A stretch of 64,000 nucleotides of DNA. Origin: Nakamurella sp. PAMC28650. GTDB lineage: Bacteria; Actinomycetota; Actinomycetes; Mycobacteriales; Nakamurellaceae. Under the pieces are notes generated by a model. It was not told the DNA's origin and did no database searches. It worked only from the letters and a program-made list of their open reading frames with translations. The stretch covers positions 2,480,001-2,544,000 of the forward strand of contig NZ_CP060298.1 in the NCBI RefSeq assembly GCF_014303395.1, given 5' to 3'. The position numbers and the translations under genes are program-made. Shown here piece by piece: positions 46,612-54,419 of the stretch (positions are counted from its first letter, which is position 1; each line of letters starts with the position of its first letter).

Positions 46612-46952
46612 CCGTGTAGAGTGTCAGGCGCGAGCAGTTCCCGTTTCATCGGGGGCTTCGATCTCTGCGAGTCGACACGGCGAACACCGTTCGGCGAGCG
46701 AGGATCACACCAAAGTGGAGCCCGACTCCCACCCGAATTTGCCGTACTCCTTGGAGTGCGAGCGGCCGGGTCCCGGTCCGCTGATGCTGGCATCAGTGGC
46801 GCACGCCCTCTTGACGAGGGTGAGTTGACGGGTCTTTTCGGGCTCCGCGTGCAGCAACCGCGGGGCCCTTTTTGCCGTCAGCGCACGGCGAAGGATCCTG
46901 CGGGCCGTGTCACCGCATCACTCCACAACCCGCAGGTACCCAGGAGGATTCA
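46612..46952 (+). promoter_or_regulatory. Structured leader of the infC-rpmI-rplT operon
   Basis: 341 bases without a gene upstream of infC. Several short inverted repeats are visible: ACTCC/GGAGT (46746-46757), CTGATGC/GCATCAG (46781-46796), CCCTC/GAGGG (46806-46820), then the terminator-like hairpin at 46840-46873. Such leaders often sense IF3, L20 or L35. I cannot assign a known leader family by eye. Confidence 0.6.
46840..46873 (+). terminator. Attenuator-like intrinsic terminator before infC
   Basis: GGGCTCCGCG (46840-46849) pairs with CGCGGGGCCC (46859-46868), nine Watson-Crick pairs and one G-U, around a 9-base loop, and is followed by five T residues. Being 80 bases before the infC start and within its leader, it looks like a transcription attenuator, not the end of an upstream gene. 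Confidence 0.75.
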
Positions 46953-47513
46953 ATCAGCGTCGAGCCACGCATCAACGACAGGATTCGCGTTCCAGAAATT
47001 CGTCTCGTCGGGGCGGCCGGAGAACAGATCGGCATCGTCACCGTCACCGAGGCGCTTCGGATGGCCCAGGAGCAGGACCTCGACCTCGTCGAGGTCGCGC
47101 CGGAAGCACGTCCACCGGTCTGCAAGCTCATGGACTACGGCAAGTTCAAGTACGAAAGTGCTCAGAAGGCCCGTGAAGCCCGTCGTAATCAGGTCCTGAC
47201 GGTCATCAAGGAAATGAAGCTCCGCCCGAAGATCGATTCGCACGACTACGAGACCAAGAAGGGTCACGTCGAGCGTTTCCTCAAGGCCGGGGACAAGGTC
47301 AAGGTCACCATCATGTTCCGGGGTCGCGAGCAGTCGCGTCCGGAGCTCGGGTTCCGTCTGCTGCAACGGCTTTCCGCCGACGTGGCCGAACTGGGATTCG
47401 TCGAGAGCGCACCGAAGCAGGATGGCCGCAACATGATCATGGTCCTGGCTCCCCACAAGACCGTGAAGCCCAAGCCAGTCGCGACGCCGGCACCCGCCGT
47501 CGCCGCGGAGTAG
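46953..47513 (+). CDS. infC: Translation initiation factor IF-3
   Basis: 186-residue IF3. [20 protein letters not shown] and [20 protein letters not shown] form the N-domain, then the lysine-rich linker and the C-domain ([20 protein letters not shown]). The start is ATC at 46953, with AGGAGG at 46942-46947 placed 5 bases before it. An ATT/ATC start is the family rule and lets IF3 repress its own translation. No ATG or GTG in frame has a suitable site. First gene of infC-rpmI-rplT-methyltransferase. Confidence 0.95.
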   Translation: MSVEPRINDRIRVPEIRLVGAAGEQIGIVTVTEALRMAQEQDLDLVEVAPEARPPVCKLMDYGKFKYESAQKAREARRNQVLTVIKEMKLRPKIDSHDYETKKGHVERFLKAGDKVKVTIMFRGREQSRPELGFRLLQRLSADVAELGFVESAPKQDGRNMIMVLAPHKTVKPKPVATPAPAVAAE

Positions 47514-47683
47514 TTCCAAGAACGTCCGCCCTACCCCGCTACCGGGCGTCGCGAAATGCGATGGCCCGGCGGCGGACCTGACGTGTGCCGTGCCGTTCGA
47601 CGGGCGGCAGACATCGAGCCGGGCGGGTCCAGCGGCGGCGGTCGATTCGCAGTCGAAGAACACGAGAAGAGCAGAGGTCAGTC

Positions 47684-47878
47684 ATGCCCAAGATGAAGTC
47701 CCATTCCGGGATGAAGAAGCGCGTCAAGATCACCGGTAGCGGCAAGCTCGTGCACCAGGGCTCCGGCAAGCGTCACAACCTGGAGAACAAGTCCACCAAG
47801 CGCATCCGCCAGATGGACAGCCACACCAGCGTCGCCGCCGTCGACGTTCCGCGCATCAAGCGCATGCTCGGCATCTGA
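47684..47878 (+). CDS. rpmI: 50S ribosomal protein L35
   Basis: 64-residue L35, very basic. MPKMKSHSGMKKRVKITGSG at the N-terminus, then HNLENKSTKRIRQMD. ATG 47684 is the start; the in-frame upstream extension has no homology. Separated from infC by 170 bases and from rplT by 100 bases. Confidence 0.96.
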   Translation: MPKMKSHSGMKKRVKITGSGKLVHQGSGKRHNLENKSTKRIRQMDSHTSVAAVDVPRIKRMLGI

Positions 47879-47978
47879 CCTCTCTTCACCCTTCGCCGGT
47901 TCGACCGGCCCCGAATTCGTCCCTCGGCCCCGAGTGAAAATCTCTCGCCGGCCATCGAAGTAGAAAGACAGGTGTCCC

Positions 47979-48377
47979 GTGGCACGCGTCAAAAGGGCAG
48001 TCAACGCCCACAAGAAGCGCCGCGTCATCCTCGAGCGGGCCCGCGGTTACCGCGGCCAGCGCTCCAGGCTGTACCGCAAGGCCAAAGAGCAGATGCTGCA
48101 CTCGCTCAACTACGCCTACAACGACCGCCGCAAGCGCAAGAACGAGTTCCGCAAGCTGTGGATCACTCGCATCAACGCGGCGGCGCGTGCCCACGGCATG
48201 ACCTACAACCGCTTCATGCAGGGCCTGAAGTTGGCCGGCATCGAGGTCGACCGCAAGGTGCTCGCCGAGTTGGCCGTGCATGACGACTCCGCCTTCGCTG
48301 CGCTGGTCACCCTGGCCCGCGAAGCCGTCCCGTCGGTGTCCGACCAGAGTGCCGCCCTCAAGAAGGACGCAGCCTGA
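47979..48377 (+). CDS. rplT: 50S ribosomal protein L20
   Basis: 132-residue L20. [40 protein letters not shown] and RIKELWI-like [20 protein letters not shown] are all conserved. Starts at GTG 47979. The C-terminal tail [14 protein letters not shown] is slightly longer than usual. Its last codons contain the AGAAGGA site that would serve the overlapping CTG start of the next gene. Confidence 0.97.
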   Translation: MARVKRAVNAHKKRRVILERARGYRGQRSRLYRKAKEQMLHSLNYAYNDRRKRKNEFRKLWITRINAAARAHGMTYNRFMQGLKLAGIEVDRKVLAELAVHDDSAFAALVTLAREAVPSVSDQSAALKKDAA

Positions 48378-49678
48378 GTCCCCGAGAAGATCCTCGCCGA
48401 CGCCCCGCTCGGGATGCCGCCTCCAGCGGCACTCCGGCGGGGCGCTCGGCTGATGACGGCCACCTGGAGGGTGCCCCCTCCGACGCGCCGTTCGGTGCCG
48501 TTCGCCGCAGCGGTTCGACCGCGCGCCGCCCGGATATCCGGGGCCGGCGGCCCGACCGTTCGGACTCCGGCGATCGACGCGGTGACGGCTCCCGCGGTGA
48601 CAGCTCGCGCGGGGACTCTGCTCGCGGAGACAGCTCGCGCGGGGACTCTGCGCGCGGTGACGGCCCGCGCAGCGAGGCCCGATCAGCGCCCGCCCGTAGC
48701 GCCAACCGGGTACCGGACCCGACCACCCAGGCATTGTCGACGCCGCGCAGCCGCCGTGCCGAGCAGGCTGCGGCCGACCGTCAACGCACCTCTCCGGGCA
48801 ATTCGGCTGCGACCACCGAGCCGACCGCCGAGGCCGAAGAGGGCGTGCTGACCGACAAGTCGAGCCGGATCGTCGCTGCACACCGGTTGCTGCGCAAGCC
48901 GCGTCGCGCCGAGGCCGGGGAGTTCCTGGCCGAGGGAACGCAGGCCGTTGCGGAAGCTGTGGCCGCCGAACTGCGGAACCCGGGCACGGTCAAGGAGATC
49001 TACCTGACCAAGGACGCCGGTCTGCGCAACGTCGAGCTCATCCGGGCTGCGTTCGCCGCCCGGATCGAGGTCACCCAGGTGACGGACCGCGCCGCCGCCG
49101 CCCTGTCGGACACCGTGTCGCCCCAGGGCCTGGTGGCCCGCTGCGCCATGACGCTGGCCGATGTCGGCGAGGTGATCGCCGCGGAACCGCGCCTAATCGC
49201 CGTCCTGGTCGAGACCAACGACCCGGGGAACGCCGGCACGATCATCCGGCTGGCCGATGCCGCCGGCGCCGATGCCGTGATCTTCGCCGGGGAATCCGTC
49301 GACCCGTTCAACCCGAAGGCCGTCCGTGCGTCGACCGGGAGCCTGTTCCACCTCCCGGTCGCCCGTGCCGCCGAGGTGGGCGAGCTGCTCATGCAGCTGT
49401 CCGAAGCCGGCCTGTCCGTACTCGCCACCACCGGTGGGGGTGCCAACACCGACCTCGACACGGCCACCGATGACGGCATCCTCGACCTCCCGACGGCCTG
49501 GCTGTTCGGCTCGGAGGCCCATGGTCTTCCCGAGGAAGTGATTGCAGCAGCGGACGAATCGATCAGCGTGCCGATCTACGGTGCGGCCGAGTCGCTGAAC
49601 CTGGCCACCGCAGCCGCGATCTGCCTGTACGCCAGTGCACGCGCACACCGGGCCGAGCGTTCAGCCCCCACGCCCTAG
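48374..49678 (+). CDS. TrmH/SpoU-family rRNA methyltransferase with long basic extension, probable CTG start
   Basis: RNA 2'-O-methyltransferase of the TsnR/SpoU group, in its usual place after rplT. SPOUT motifs: [34 protein letters not shown], and [16 protein letters not shown] near the C-terminus. The frame stays open to 48374 with GC-rich coding usage, yet no ATG, GTG or TTG occurs in it before TTG 48734. CTG 48374 overlaps the rplT stop as CTGA and has AGAAGGA about 6 bases upstream, so I take it as start, giving 434 aa. Residues 69-105 repeat RGDS/RGDG units, a basic disordered tail that may bind RNA. A start at TTG 48734 would give 314 aa. Confidence 0.8.
   Translation: MSPREDPRRRPARDAASSGTPAGRSADDGHLEGAPSDAPFGAVRRSGSTARRPDIRGRRPDRSDSGDRRGDGSRGDSSRGDSARGDSSRGDSARGDGPRSEARSAPARSANRVPDPTTQALSTPRSRRAEQAAADRQRTSPGNSAATTEPTAEAEEGVLTDKSSRIVAAHRLLRKPRRAEAGEFLAEGTQAVAEAVAAELRNPGTVKEIYLTKDAGLRNVELIRAAFAARIEVTQVTDRAAAALSDTVSPQGLVARCAMTLADVGEVIAAEPRLIAVLVETNDPGNAGTIIRLADAAGADAVIFAGESVDPFNPKAVRASTGSLFHLPVARAAEVGELLMQLSEAGLSVLATTGGGANTDLDTATDDGILDLPTAWLFGSEAHGLPEEVIAAADESISVPIYGAAESLNLATAAAICLYASARAHRAERSAPTP
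48581..48660 (+). repeat. In-gene 30-base repeat coding for RGDS units
   Basis: The 22-base block beginning GACAGCTCGCGCGGGGACTC occurs at 48599-48620 and again at 48629-48650, a 30-base period, flanked by diverged copies. It encodes the RGDS/RGDG repeats of the methyltransferase extension. Confidence 0.85.
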
Positions 49679-49686
49679 CCCCCCGC

Positions 49687-49718
49687 CCCCGCCCGTCCTG
49701 GTTCTCTGGGCGGGGCAG
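49687..49718 (+). terminator. Probable terminator after the infC operon
   Basis: CCCCGCCC (49687-49694) pairs with GGGCGGGG (49708-49715) around a 13-base loop just after the methyltransferase stop. Only three T residues follow (in AGGGTTTGG), so strength is uncertain. Confidence 0.5.
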
Positions 49719-49724
49719 GGTTTG

Positions 49725-49804
49725 GCGTGGATCAACTTCGCAGGCATGGGCGAAAGTGACGACTCCTGTCCCTCCAGTCCCAAAATAGCGAAGTTGATCC
49801 ATGC
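49725..49804. repeat. Palindromic intergenic element B (copy of element A, inverted)
   Basis: TGGATCAACTTCGC (49728-49741) is perfectly complementary to 49788-49801, and the arms extend to 17 bases with one mismatch. The inner segment on the minus strand reads GACTGGAGGGACAGGAGTCG, matching element A after manA. It separates the methyltransferase gene from the convergent transporter. Confidence 0.85.
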
Positions 49805-49906
49805 AGCCCGAACTGGATCCGCCGAAGCGCCGCCAACCTACCGGGAGCGCCGCCGGGCCTGCAGCAGGACGACCGCGCTCAGGACGGCCAGACCACCGGC
49901 GATCTG

Positions 49907-50830
49907 TCAGAGCGTGAGCTGCTCGTGGTAGATCAGGGCAGACGTCAGGGCCGTCACCACGGGTTCGATGCACGACAGGATTGCCGCGGCAGACGGTCCG
50001 ACCAACCGCAGCCCGGCAAGAAAGGTCACGATCGCGACCACCGTGGAGACCATCGAGAAGAGCAACAACCACCACCAGCCGGCCGCCTGCCGGGGCAGGT
50101 GCAGGGTTCCGGTCGCCGCGGCGAAGCTGCCGAGGCTCACGCCCGCTGCGGTGCAGATCATCGCAGCCGCCAGGAACAGATCGAGGTCGGCGGGAAGGGA
50201 CGACGCGACCGTGATGTAGATGGTGTAGGTGACGGCGGCACCCAGTCCCATCAGCACCCCGGCCAGCGCCCACCCACCGGCGCTGCCGCCCCCTTGCAAC
50301 AGCAGCACCAATCCGACACTGGTCGAGCCCAACGCCAGAAGCTTTCGCAGAGCCAGTGTTTCGCGCCGCCTGGCCAGCGCCAGCAGGAACACCAACGCCG
50401 GGTAGATGTACAGCAGTTGGGCCACCACGGCGGCACCGAGCTTCGTCAGCGCCCCGAAGTAGAACCCAGACTGCAGGGCGTAACCGACAGCGCCGAGACC
50501 GACGCAGATCAGGATCGTGCGGCGGGCCGGCATCGGCGGTCTGCGTACCGCGACCACGATCCAGAACACCACTGCCGCGATGACGAACCGGGACGAGAGT
50601 AGTGACGGCACCGACCATCCCGCGGCGAACGACTCCTTCGCGAAGACGGCGGCCAGTCCGAATGTGATGCCCGAGACCACGCAGAAGACGACGCCGGCGC
50701 GCGGGAAGCTGTGCGGTCCGACCGACCCCGACCCCGACCCCGACTCGGACGACGTCGGGTCCACCCGTGGCGTAATGGAAGCATCGGCGTTGGCAGGGAC
50801 GGTATCGATGGCAGCAGAGCGTTCGGGCAC
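49907..50830 (-). CDS. EamA/DMT-family transporter, truncated by in-frame TGA
   Basis: Drug/metabolite-type membrane transporter with two EamA repeats. VVSGITFGLAAVFAKESFAA, VGYALQSGFYFGALTKLGAA, VTYTIYITVASSLPADL and SCIEPVVTALTSALIYHEQL are visible, nine hydrophobic helices in all. The stop TGA (49909-49907) falls after EQLTL. The same frame then continues QIAGGLAVLSAVVLLQARRR to a TAG at 49840-49838, which is the missing tenth helix. So this is either a recent nonsense mutation, readthrough, or a sequencing error. GTG 50830 is taken as start because codons upstream look non-coding and an inverted repeat lies there; ATG 50887 is the alternative. Divergent from the LysR gene. Confidence 0.78.
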   Translation of the reverse strand: MPERSAAIDTVPANADASITPRVDPTSSESGSGSGSVGPHSFPRAGVVFCVVSGITFGLAAVFAKESFAAGWSVPSLLSSRFVIAAVVFWIVVAVRRPPMPARRTILICVGLGAVGYALQSGFYFGALTKLGAAVVAQLLYIYPALVFLLALARRRETLALRKLLALGSTSVGLVLLLQGGGSAGGWALAGVLMGLGAAVTYTIYITVASSLPADLDLFLAAAMICTAAGVSLGSFAAATGTLHLPRQAAGWWWLLLFSMVSTVVAIVTFLAGLRLVGPSAAAILSCIEPVVTALTSALIYHEQLTL

Positions 50831-50835
50831 AACTT

Positions 50836-50883
50836 CAAAGGTAGGACCTGACGATCCATCGGGGTAGCCTGCACTTACCTTTG
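50836..50883. promoter_or_regulatory. Inverted repeat between transporter and LysR genes (candidate LysR site)
   Basis: CAAAGGTA (50836-50843) and TACCTTTG (50876-50883) are perfect complements 32 bases apart in the short divergent region. LysR tetramers commonly bind two such places. This supports regulation of the transporter by its neighbour. Confidence 0.5.
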
Positions 50884-50903
50884 ACATCCATAGGAGATTC
50901 CTT

Positions 50904-51809
50904 GTGATGACGCTGCACGAACTGAGGTGCTTCATTGCGGTCTACGACGGTGGCTCGTTCACCGCTGCGGCCTCGACCCTGGGCCTCGCGCAGCCGTCGG
51001 TCTCCGAGCAGGTGCGTTTGCTGGAGCAGGGTCTCGGTACGGTACTCTTCCAACGGGCGGGCCGCGGACTGCTCCCCTCCGAAGCGGCCAAGGTGCTGAG
51101 AAGCCATGCCCAGCAGACGCTGAACGCCGCCCAGGCCGCAGTGGCCGCGGTGACGTCGGTCCAGGAGGAAGTGTCGGGCACCATCAGGTTCGGGGTCTTC
51201 GGTACGTCGCGGCTCTACCTGGACGTCGATCTCGTGGGCGATGTCCTGGCCCGCTATCCGGACGTCCGGATCGAACTGATCGGGCAGAATTCGATGGACG
51301 TGCACGAGCAGTTGCGTCGAGGTCGCTTGGACGCCGCGATCATCGCGCTACCGGTGGACGACACCGGACTGGCGGTGACCCCGATCATGCGTGACGAGGT
51401 GGTGCACGTCAGCGCGGTACCGGAGAGGGTCCAGCGGCCGGTCACCGCAACGGTTCTCGCTTCCGCACCGCTGGTGCTGTCCGAGGCCAGCTGGGGCAAC
51501 AACGATTCCACCCGGCGGCAGCTGGCCCGGGCGGTGCAGTCGGTCGGCGGCACCCTGACTCCGCTGGTGGACGTGGAGGACATCGAGACCGCCCTGGACA
51601 TCGCCGCGACCGGCCGCGCCGATGCCATCACCGCCCGCGGACTGCTGAAGCGGATGGGGGATCGCGTTCCGCCGAAGCTGCGGTGGGTGTCATTGCGTCC
51701 CAGAGTCTTCGACGAGTTTGCCATCGTCGTGCGCCGGGACGTCCCGCTGTCCAAGGCGACTCAGGTGGTCATCGAGTTGGCCATCGCCAGGATGCAGGCG
51801 ATCCGGTAG
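50904..51809 (+). CDS. LysR-family transcriptional regulator
   Basis: 301-residue regulator. The winged helix-turn-helix lies at residues 3-60 (LHELRCFIAVYDGGSFTAAA, LAQPSVSEQVRLLEQGLG, VLFQRAGRGLLPSEAAKVL), then a linker helix and a periplasmic-binding-protein-like effector domain (GTIRFGVFGTSRLYLDVDLV). Start at GTG 50904 or ATG 50907; AGGAG at 50892-50896 fits both. Divergent from the EamA transporter, its probable target. Effector unknown. Confidence 0.92.
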   Translation: MMTLHELRCFIAVYDGGSFTAAASTLGLAQPSVSEQVRLLEQGLGTVLFQRAGRGLLPSEAAKVLRSHAQQTLNAAQAAVAAVTSVQEEVSGTIRFGVFGTSRLYLDVDLVGDVLARYPDVRIELIGQNSMDVHEQLRRGRLDAAIIALPVDDTGLAVTPIMRDEVVHVSAVPERVQRPVTATVLASAPLVLSEASWGNNDSTRRQLARAVQSVGGTLTPLVDVEDIETALDIAATGRADAITARGLLKRMGDRVPPKLRWVSLRPRVFDEFAIVVRRDVPLSKATQVVIELAIARMQAIR

Positions 51810-51827
51810 TTCACGGGCGCCCCGGGA

Positions 51828-52316
51828 GTGAGTACCGTCGGTCCGGTGACGGTCCGGGTGCCTCTCCTGTCCGATGCGCGCTCGATCGCCAGGGTGCATG
51901 TCGATGCCTGGCGTGAGACCTATTCCCATCTCCTGCCCGCCCGGTTCTTCGACGGGGCCACATTCGAACGGCTGCAGACGATGTGGAATCGCCTGCTGGC
52001 CACCGAACAGCCGCGGCGGCCGATTCGGGTCGCTGAGGTCGAACGACAGGTCGTCGGTTTCGGAGCCGCCCACGACCCGGGTGACGGCAGCGGCCCGGAG
52101 CTGCGCATGCTCTACCTCCTGGCCGGTTGTCACGGGTCCGGGCTCGGGCAGGACCTGCTCGACGCAGTGATCGGGGATCACCACGCCTCACTGTGGATGG
52201 CCGAGGACAATCCCAGGGCGCTGGCCTTCTACCGGCGCAACGGCTTCCGGCCCACCGGTGAACGCCGGCTGGACGAGAATTTCCAGAACCTACCGGAGAT
52301 TCGCCTCGCACGGTAA
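51828..52316 (+). CDS. GNAT-family acetyltransferase
   Basis: 162-residue GNAT. ARVHVDAWRETYSHLLPARF is the RimI-like N-terminal helix, LRMLYLLAGCHGSGLGQDLL carries the acetyl-CoA loop (G-x-G-L-G pattern), and NPRALAFYRRNGFRPTGERR is the typical C-terminal motif. GTG 51828 gives the start; GTG 51846 is possible. It lies 18 bases after the LysR gene, so the two may be co-transcribed. Substrate unknown. Confidence 0.87.
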   Translation: MSTVGPVTVRVPLLSDARSIARVHVDAWRETYSHLLPARFFDGATFERLQTMWNRLLATEQPRRPIRVAEVERQVVGFGAAHDPGDGSGPELRMLYLLAGCHGSGLGQDLLDAVIGDHHASLWMAEDNPRALAFYRRNGFRPTGERRLDENFQNLPEIRLAR

Positions 52317-52330
52317 CCCCACCGGGGCTG

Positions 52331-52976
52331 TCACTCGAGCGTGGCGATCCTCGCCCTCGCAATCGCAATCGGGAGGGAGTAGTCCTTGTTCATCACCGGC
52401 GTCGTCACCATGATGTCGACGTTGCCGTGGAGGGCCTCCACACCGATTGTGGTGGTGAACGCCTGGTCACCCAGTCCGGTGGGCGTCTTTGCGTCCGATC
52501 CGGCGCTCTTCTCACCGGCAAAGGCCGCTGCAGTGGCAGCAGTGTTGACCCGCGAGCTGCGATGGATAGACCTGGCCCGCGACGGAGATGTTGCAGTTGG
52601 AGAGTCCTGAGAACGCGACCGAGTCGTCCATCGTCACGGTGGTCGGCGTCCCCAGTGCTTCCGTGGCCGCCGCCGCCGTCAGGTCACTACATTTCGCTCC
52701 GTCGGCCGATGCTCCGGCCGGGGAGGCAATCGCCGTGGTCGGCGACGCAGCGTTGGAACCAGGTACCCCGGCGACGACCGACGAGCTGGTGGGCGGTGCG
52801 ACCGGTGCGCTGGTGGCAGAGCGGGTCGACGCGGAGGAAGCGGACGTCGGGGCGGCCACCGTGGCCGCCGGGGTGCTGGAGCCGCAGGCGCCAAGGATGA
52901 TGGTGCAGGACGCAGCTGCCAACAACACGACGGCACCGCGCAAGGGACGCTCTGGGTGCCTCATGAGGTGCGCCAT
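52331..52976 (-). pseudogene. Frameshifted secreted lipoprotein gene
   Basis: The 5' part encodes MAHLMRHPERPLRGAVVLLA and a lipobox LGAC, then an Ala/Ser/Thr/Pro-rich linker and CSDLTAAAATEALGTPTTVT plus SGLSNCNISVAG. That frame stops at 52514-52512 after an implausible HCCHCSGLCR tail. The next frame, without a start, reads SRVNTAATAAAFAGEKSAGS, then QAFTTTIGVEALHGNVDIMV to a TGA at 52333-52331, the natural end. One extra base near 52561-52575 explains the break. The intact product would be about 214 aa, a DUF3558-like extracytoplasmic lipoprotein (tentative). Real mutation and sequencing error are both possible. Confidence 0.75.
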
Positions 52977-53373
52977 TCTTCTGACGCCGCCGGGTTGCGG
53001 CTTCGACAGAGCTCACTGAACTCAGGAGCCGTAACACCTGGGTAGCGGCACTCGGCAGCGGTAGCGGCACCCGGCACCGCACCCGCACCCGCACCCGCAC
53101 CCGCTGCACGGGTCGAGGGCCGAAACGAGCGGGAACAACCCCGGCCGAAGTAGTGTTCAATGAGGTGACGGTCTCTTGGACATGCCCCGGGTACCAACCC
53201 TTGTGTCGCCTAGAGCGACCACGTGCCGAGAGGCGCACTGGCAAGGGGCCGTCACCCCGCGAACCGCTCGGCCTCGGCCGGGCGGTTTCCGCGTATCCGG
53301 GTGTCCACGCCCAGGTCGCAGGAGGGTACGTCAGGTCCTGGGTTCACATCAGGCCCCGCCCGGGTCGCGTGGA
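52977..53373. other. 397-base intergenic region with a small tandem repeat
   Basis: No gene supported on either strand. It contains four GCACCC units (53079-53102) next to two diverged copies of a GGTAGCGGCACT-like segment (53041-53075). It should hold the promoter of the frameshifted lipoprotein gene. I looked for a tRNA here and found none. Confidence 0.6.
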
Positions 53374-53898
53374 TCAGCTCCAGCCGTAGCGAGCCCGCAG
53401 TCGTGCGGCCACGTGGTCGAACTCAGGCTTCCCCAGGCTCGCCGCCTCACGCCGCATGCCGCCCGGGTGCACCCGCAGGACCCGTTCCACATTCACCCAC
53501 GACGGGCGATGCTGTCCGTCCCAGTCACCGGCACCGACCGCCACGAACTCGCTCTGTCCGTCGTGGTCCTTGCTGGTCAACTGCACCACCAGCACCGTGT
53601 CCGTCGATTCAGCGGCGACCACCAGCGTGGGCCGGTCCTTGCCCTGGCCGTCGTTCTCCTCGAACGGGACCCACGTCCACACCACCTCGCCGGGATCTGG
53701 ATCCCCGTCACGATTCGGGGCATAGGTCATCCGGACCTTGCCGATCGAGCGCGGTTCAACCTCCACCGTCCGGTCGGCGCCGTGGCGGCCGGGCGAGTCG
53801 GTCGAAGGACGACCGGGTCTCGGCGCCGGCCCCGCTGACCTGGTCCGTGGGCGCAGCGCCGAGGTGACGGCGCTCAACAGGTTCGATAGGAAGGACAT
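53374..53898 (-). CDS. MazF/PemK-like family protein without adjacent antitoxin
   Basis: 174-residue protein. The C-terminal 110 residues match the PemK/MazF-like fold: GEVVWTWVPFEENDGQGKDR, PTLVVAAESTDTVLVVQLTS and WVNVERVLRVHPGGMRRE. The GKDRPxLVV element is the family core, where the conserved Arg takes part in RNA cleavage in true MazF. The N-terminal 55 residues are Pro/Arg-rich. No small antitoxin gene is seen on either side, so this belongs to the solitary actinobacterial group whose toxicity is not established. ATG 53898. Confidence 0.8.
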   Translation of the reverse strand: MSFLSNLLSAVTSALRPRTRSAGPAPRPGRPSTDSPGRHGADRTVEVEPRSIGKVRMTYAPNRDGDPDPGEVVWTWVPFEENDGQGKDRPTLVVAAESTDTVLVVQLTSKDHDGQSEFVAVGAGDWDGQHRPSWVNVERVLRVHPGGMRREAASLGKPEFDHVAARLRARYGWS

Positions 53899-54053
53899 CG
53901 ACGAACCCTACGTGCAACCAAGGGGCCGTCGGCAACAGCACTCCGAAGTTATCCACATTCTCTTCCAGCACCCCATGGCCGGCCGCGGGCTGGCTACGGT
54001 CGGTTGAACGTCGGTGGGTTGGCCACCGATCGGAATCGGTGGGGGTGGCGGGA

Positions 54054-54389
54054 ATGGGGCCGAAGTTCGCGGTACACGACAACGCGGTGAATGTGCACGC
54101 GTCGAATCTGGAGCAGTCGGAGCAGTCGATGAATGCGCAGGCAGCAGCATTTCTGCAGGCGGTGGAGCCGTTGGCGCAGGAGTGGAAAGGCTCGTCCTAT
54201 TCTTCGTGGGATGCGCTGACGGCCGCCTGGACCGCAGCGATGAAGGATCTGAATGCGGCACTTGCTTCGATCAAGGGCAACGTCAAGAATGCCGGTGGTC
54301 TCTACGACTCCTACGAGTCGCAGATGACGGAGGCACTGTCCGCAGCGAACGGTTCATCCGACTGGGACGGCGCGAAGTTCAGGTTCTGA
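54054..54389 (+). CDS. WXG100-family protein (ESX/type VII substrate)
   Basis: 111-residue helical-hairpin protein. WKGSSY holds the W-x-G turn near residue 46, and YDSYE (Y-x3-E) near the C-terminus resembles the type VII export signal. These proteins form antiparallel dimers, normally with a partner encoded next door, here the following gene. ATG 54054 with GGTGGCGGGA just upstream is preferred to GTG 54039. First of four toxin-locus genes on this strand. No EccC/EccD secretion genes are in the window. Confidence 0.9.
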   Translation: MGPKFAVHDNAVNVHASNLEQSEQSMNAQAAAFLQAVEPLAQEWKGSSYSSWDALTAAWTAAMKDLNAALASIKGNVKNAGGLYDSYESQMTEALSAANGSSDWDGAKFRF

Positions 54390-54419
54390 TCATTTTCTTC
54401 TACCGAGGGGTTGGTTTCG

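Noticed and set aside
48414-48851. 145-residue frame starting at ATG 48414 after rplT
   Set aside because: Overlaps the methyltransferase extension in another frame, Arg/Pro/Ala-rich and without family similarity. The SPOUT frame shows better coding usage.
52977-53373. tRNA or small RNA gene in the 397-base gap
   Set aside because: A GGTTC-like T-loop motif near 53340 lacks a matching acceptor stem and anticodon arm.
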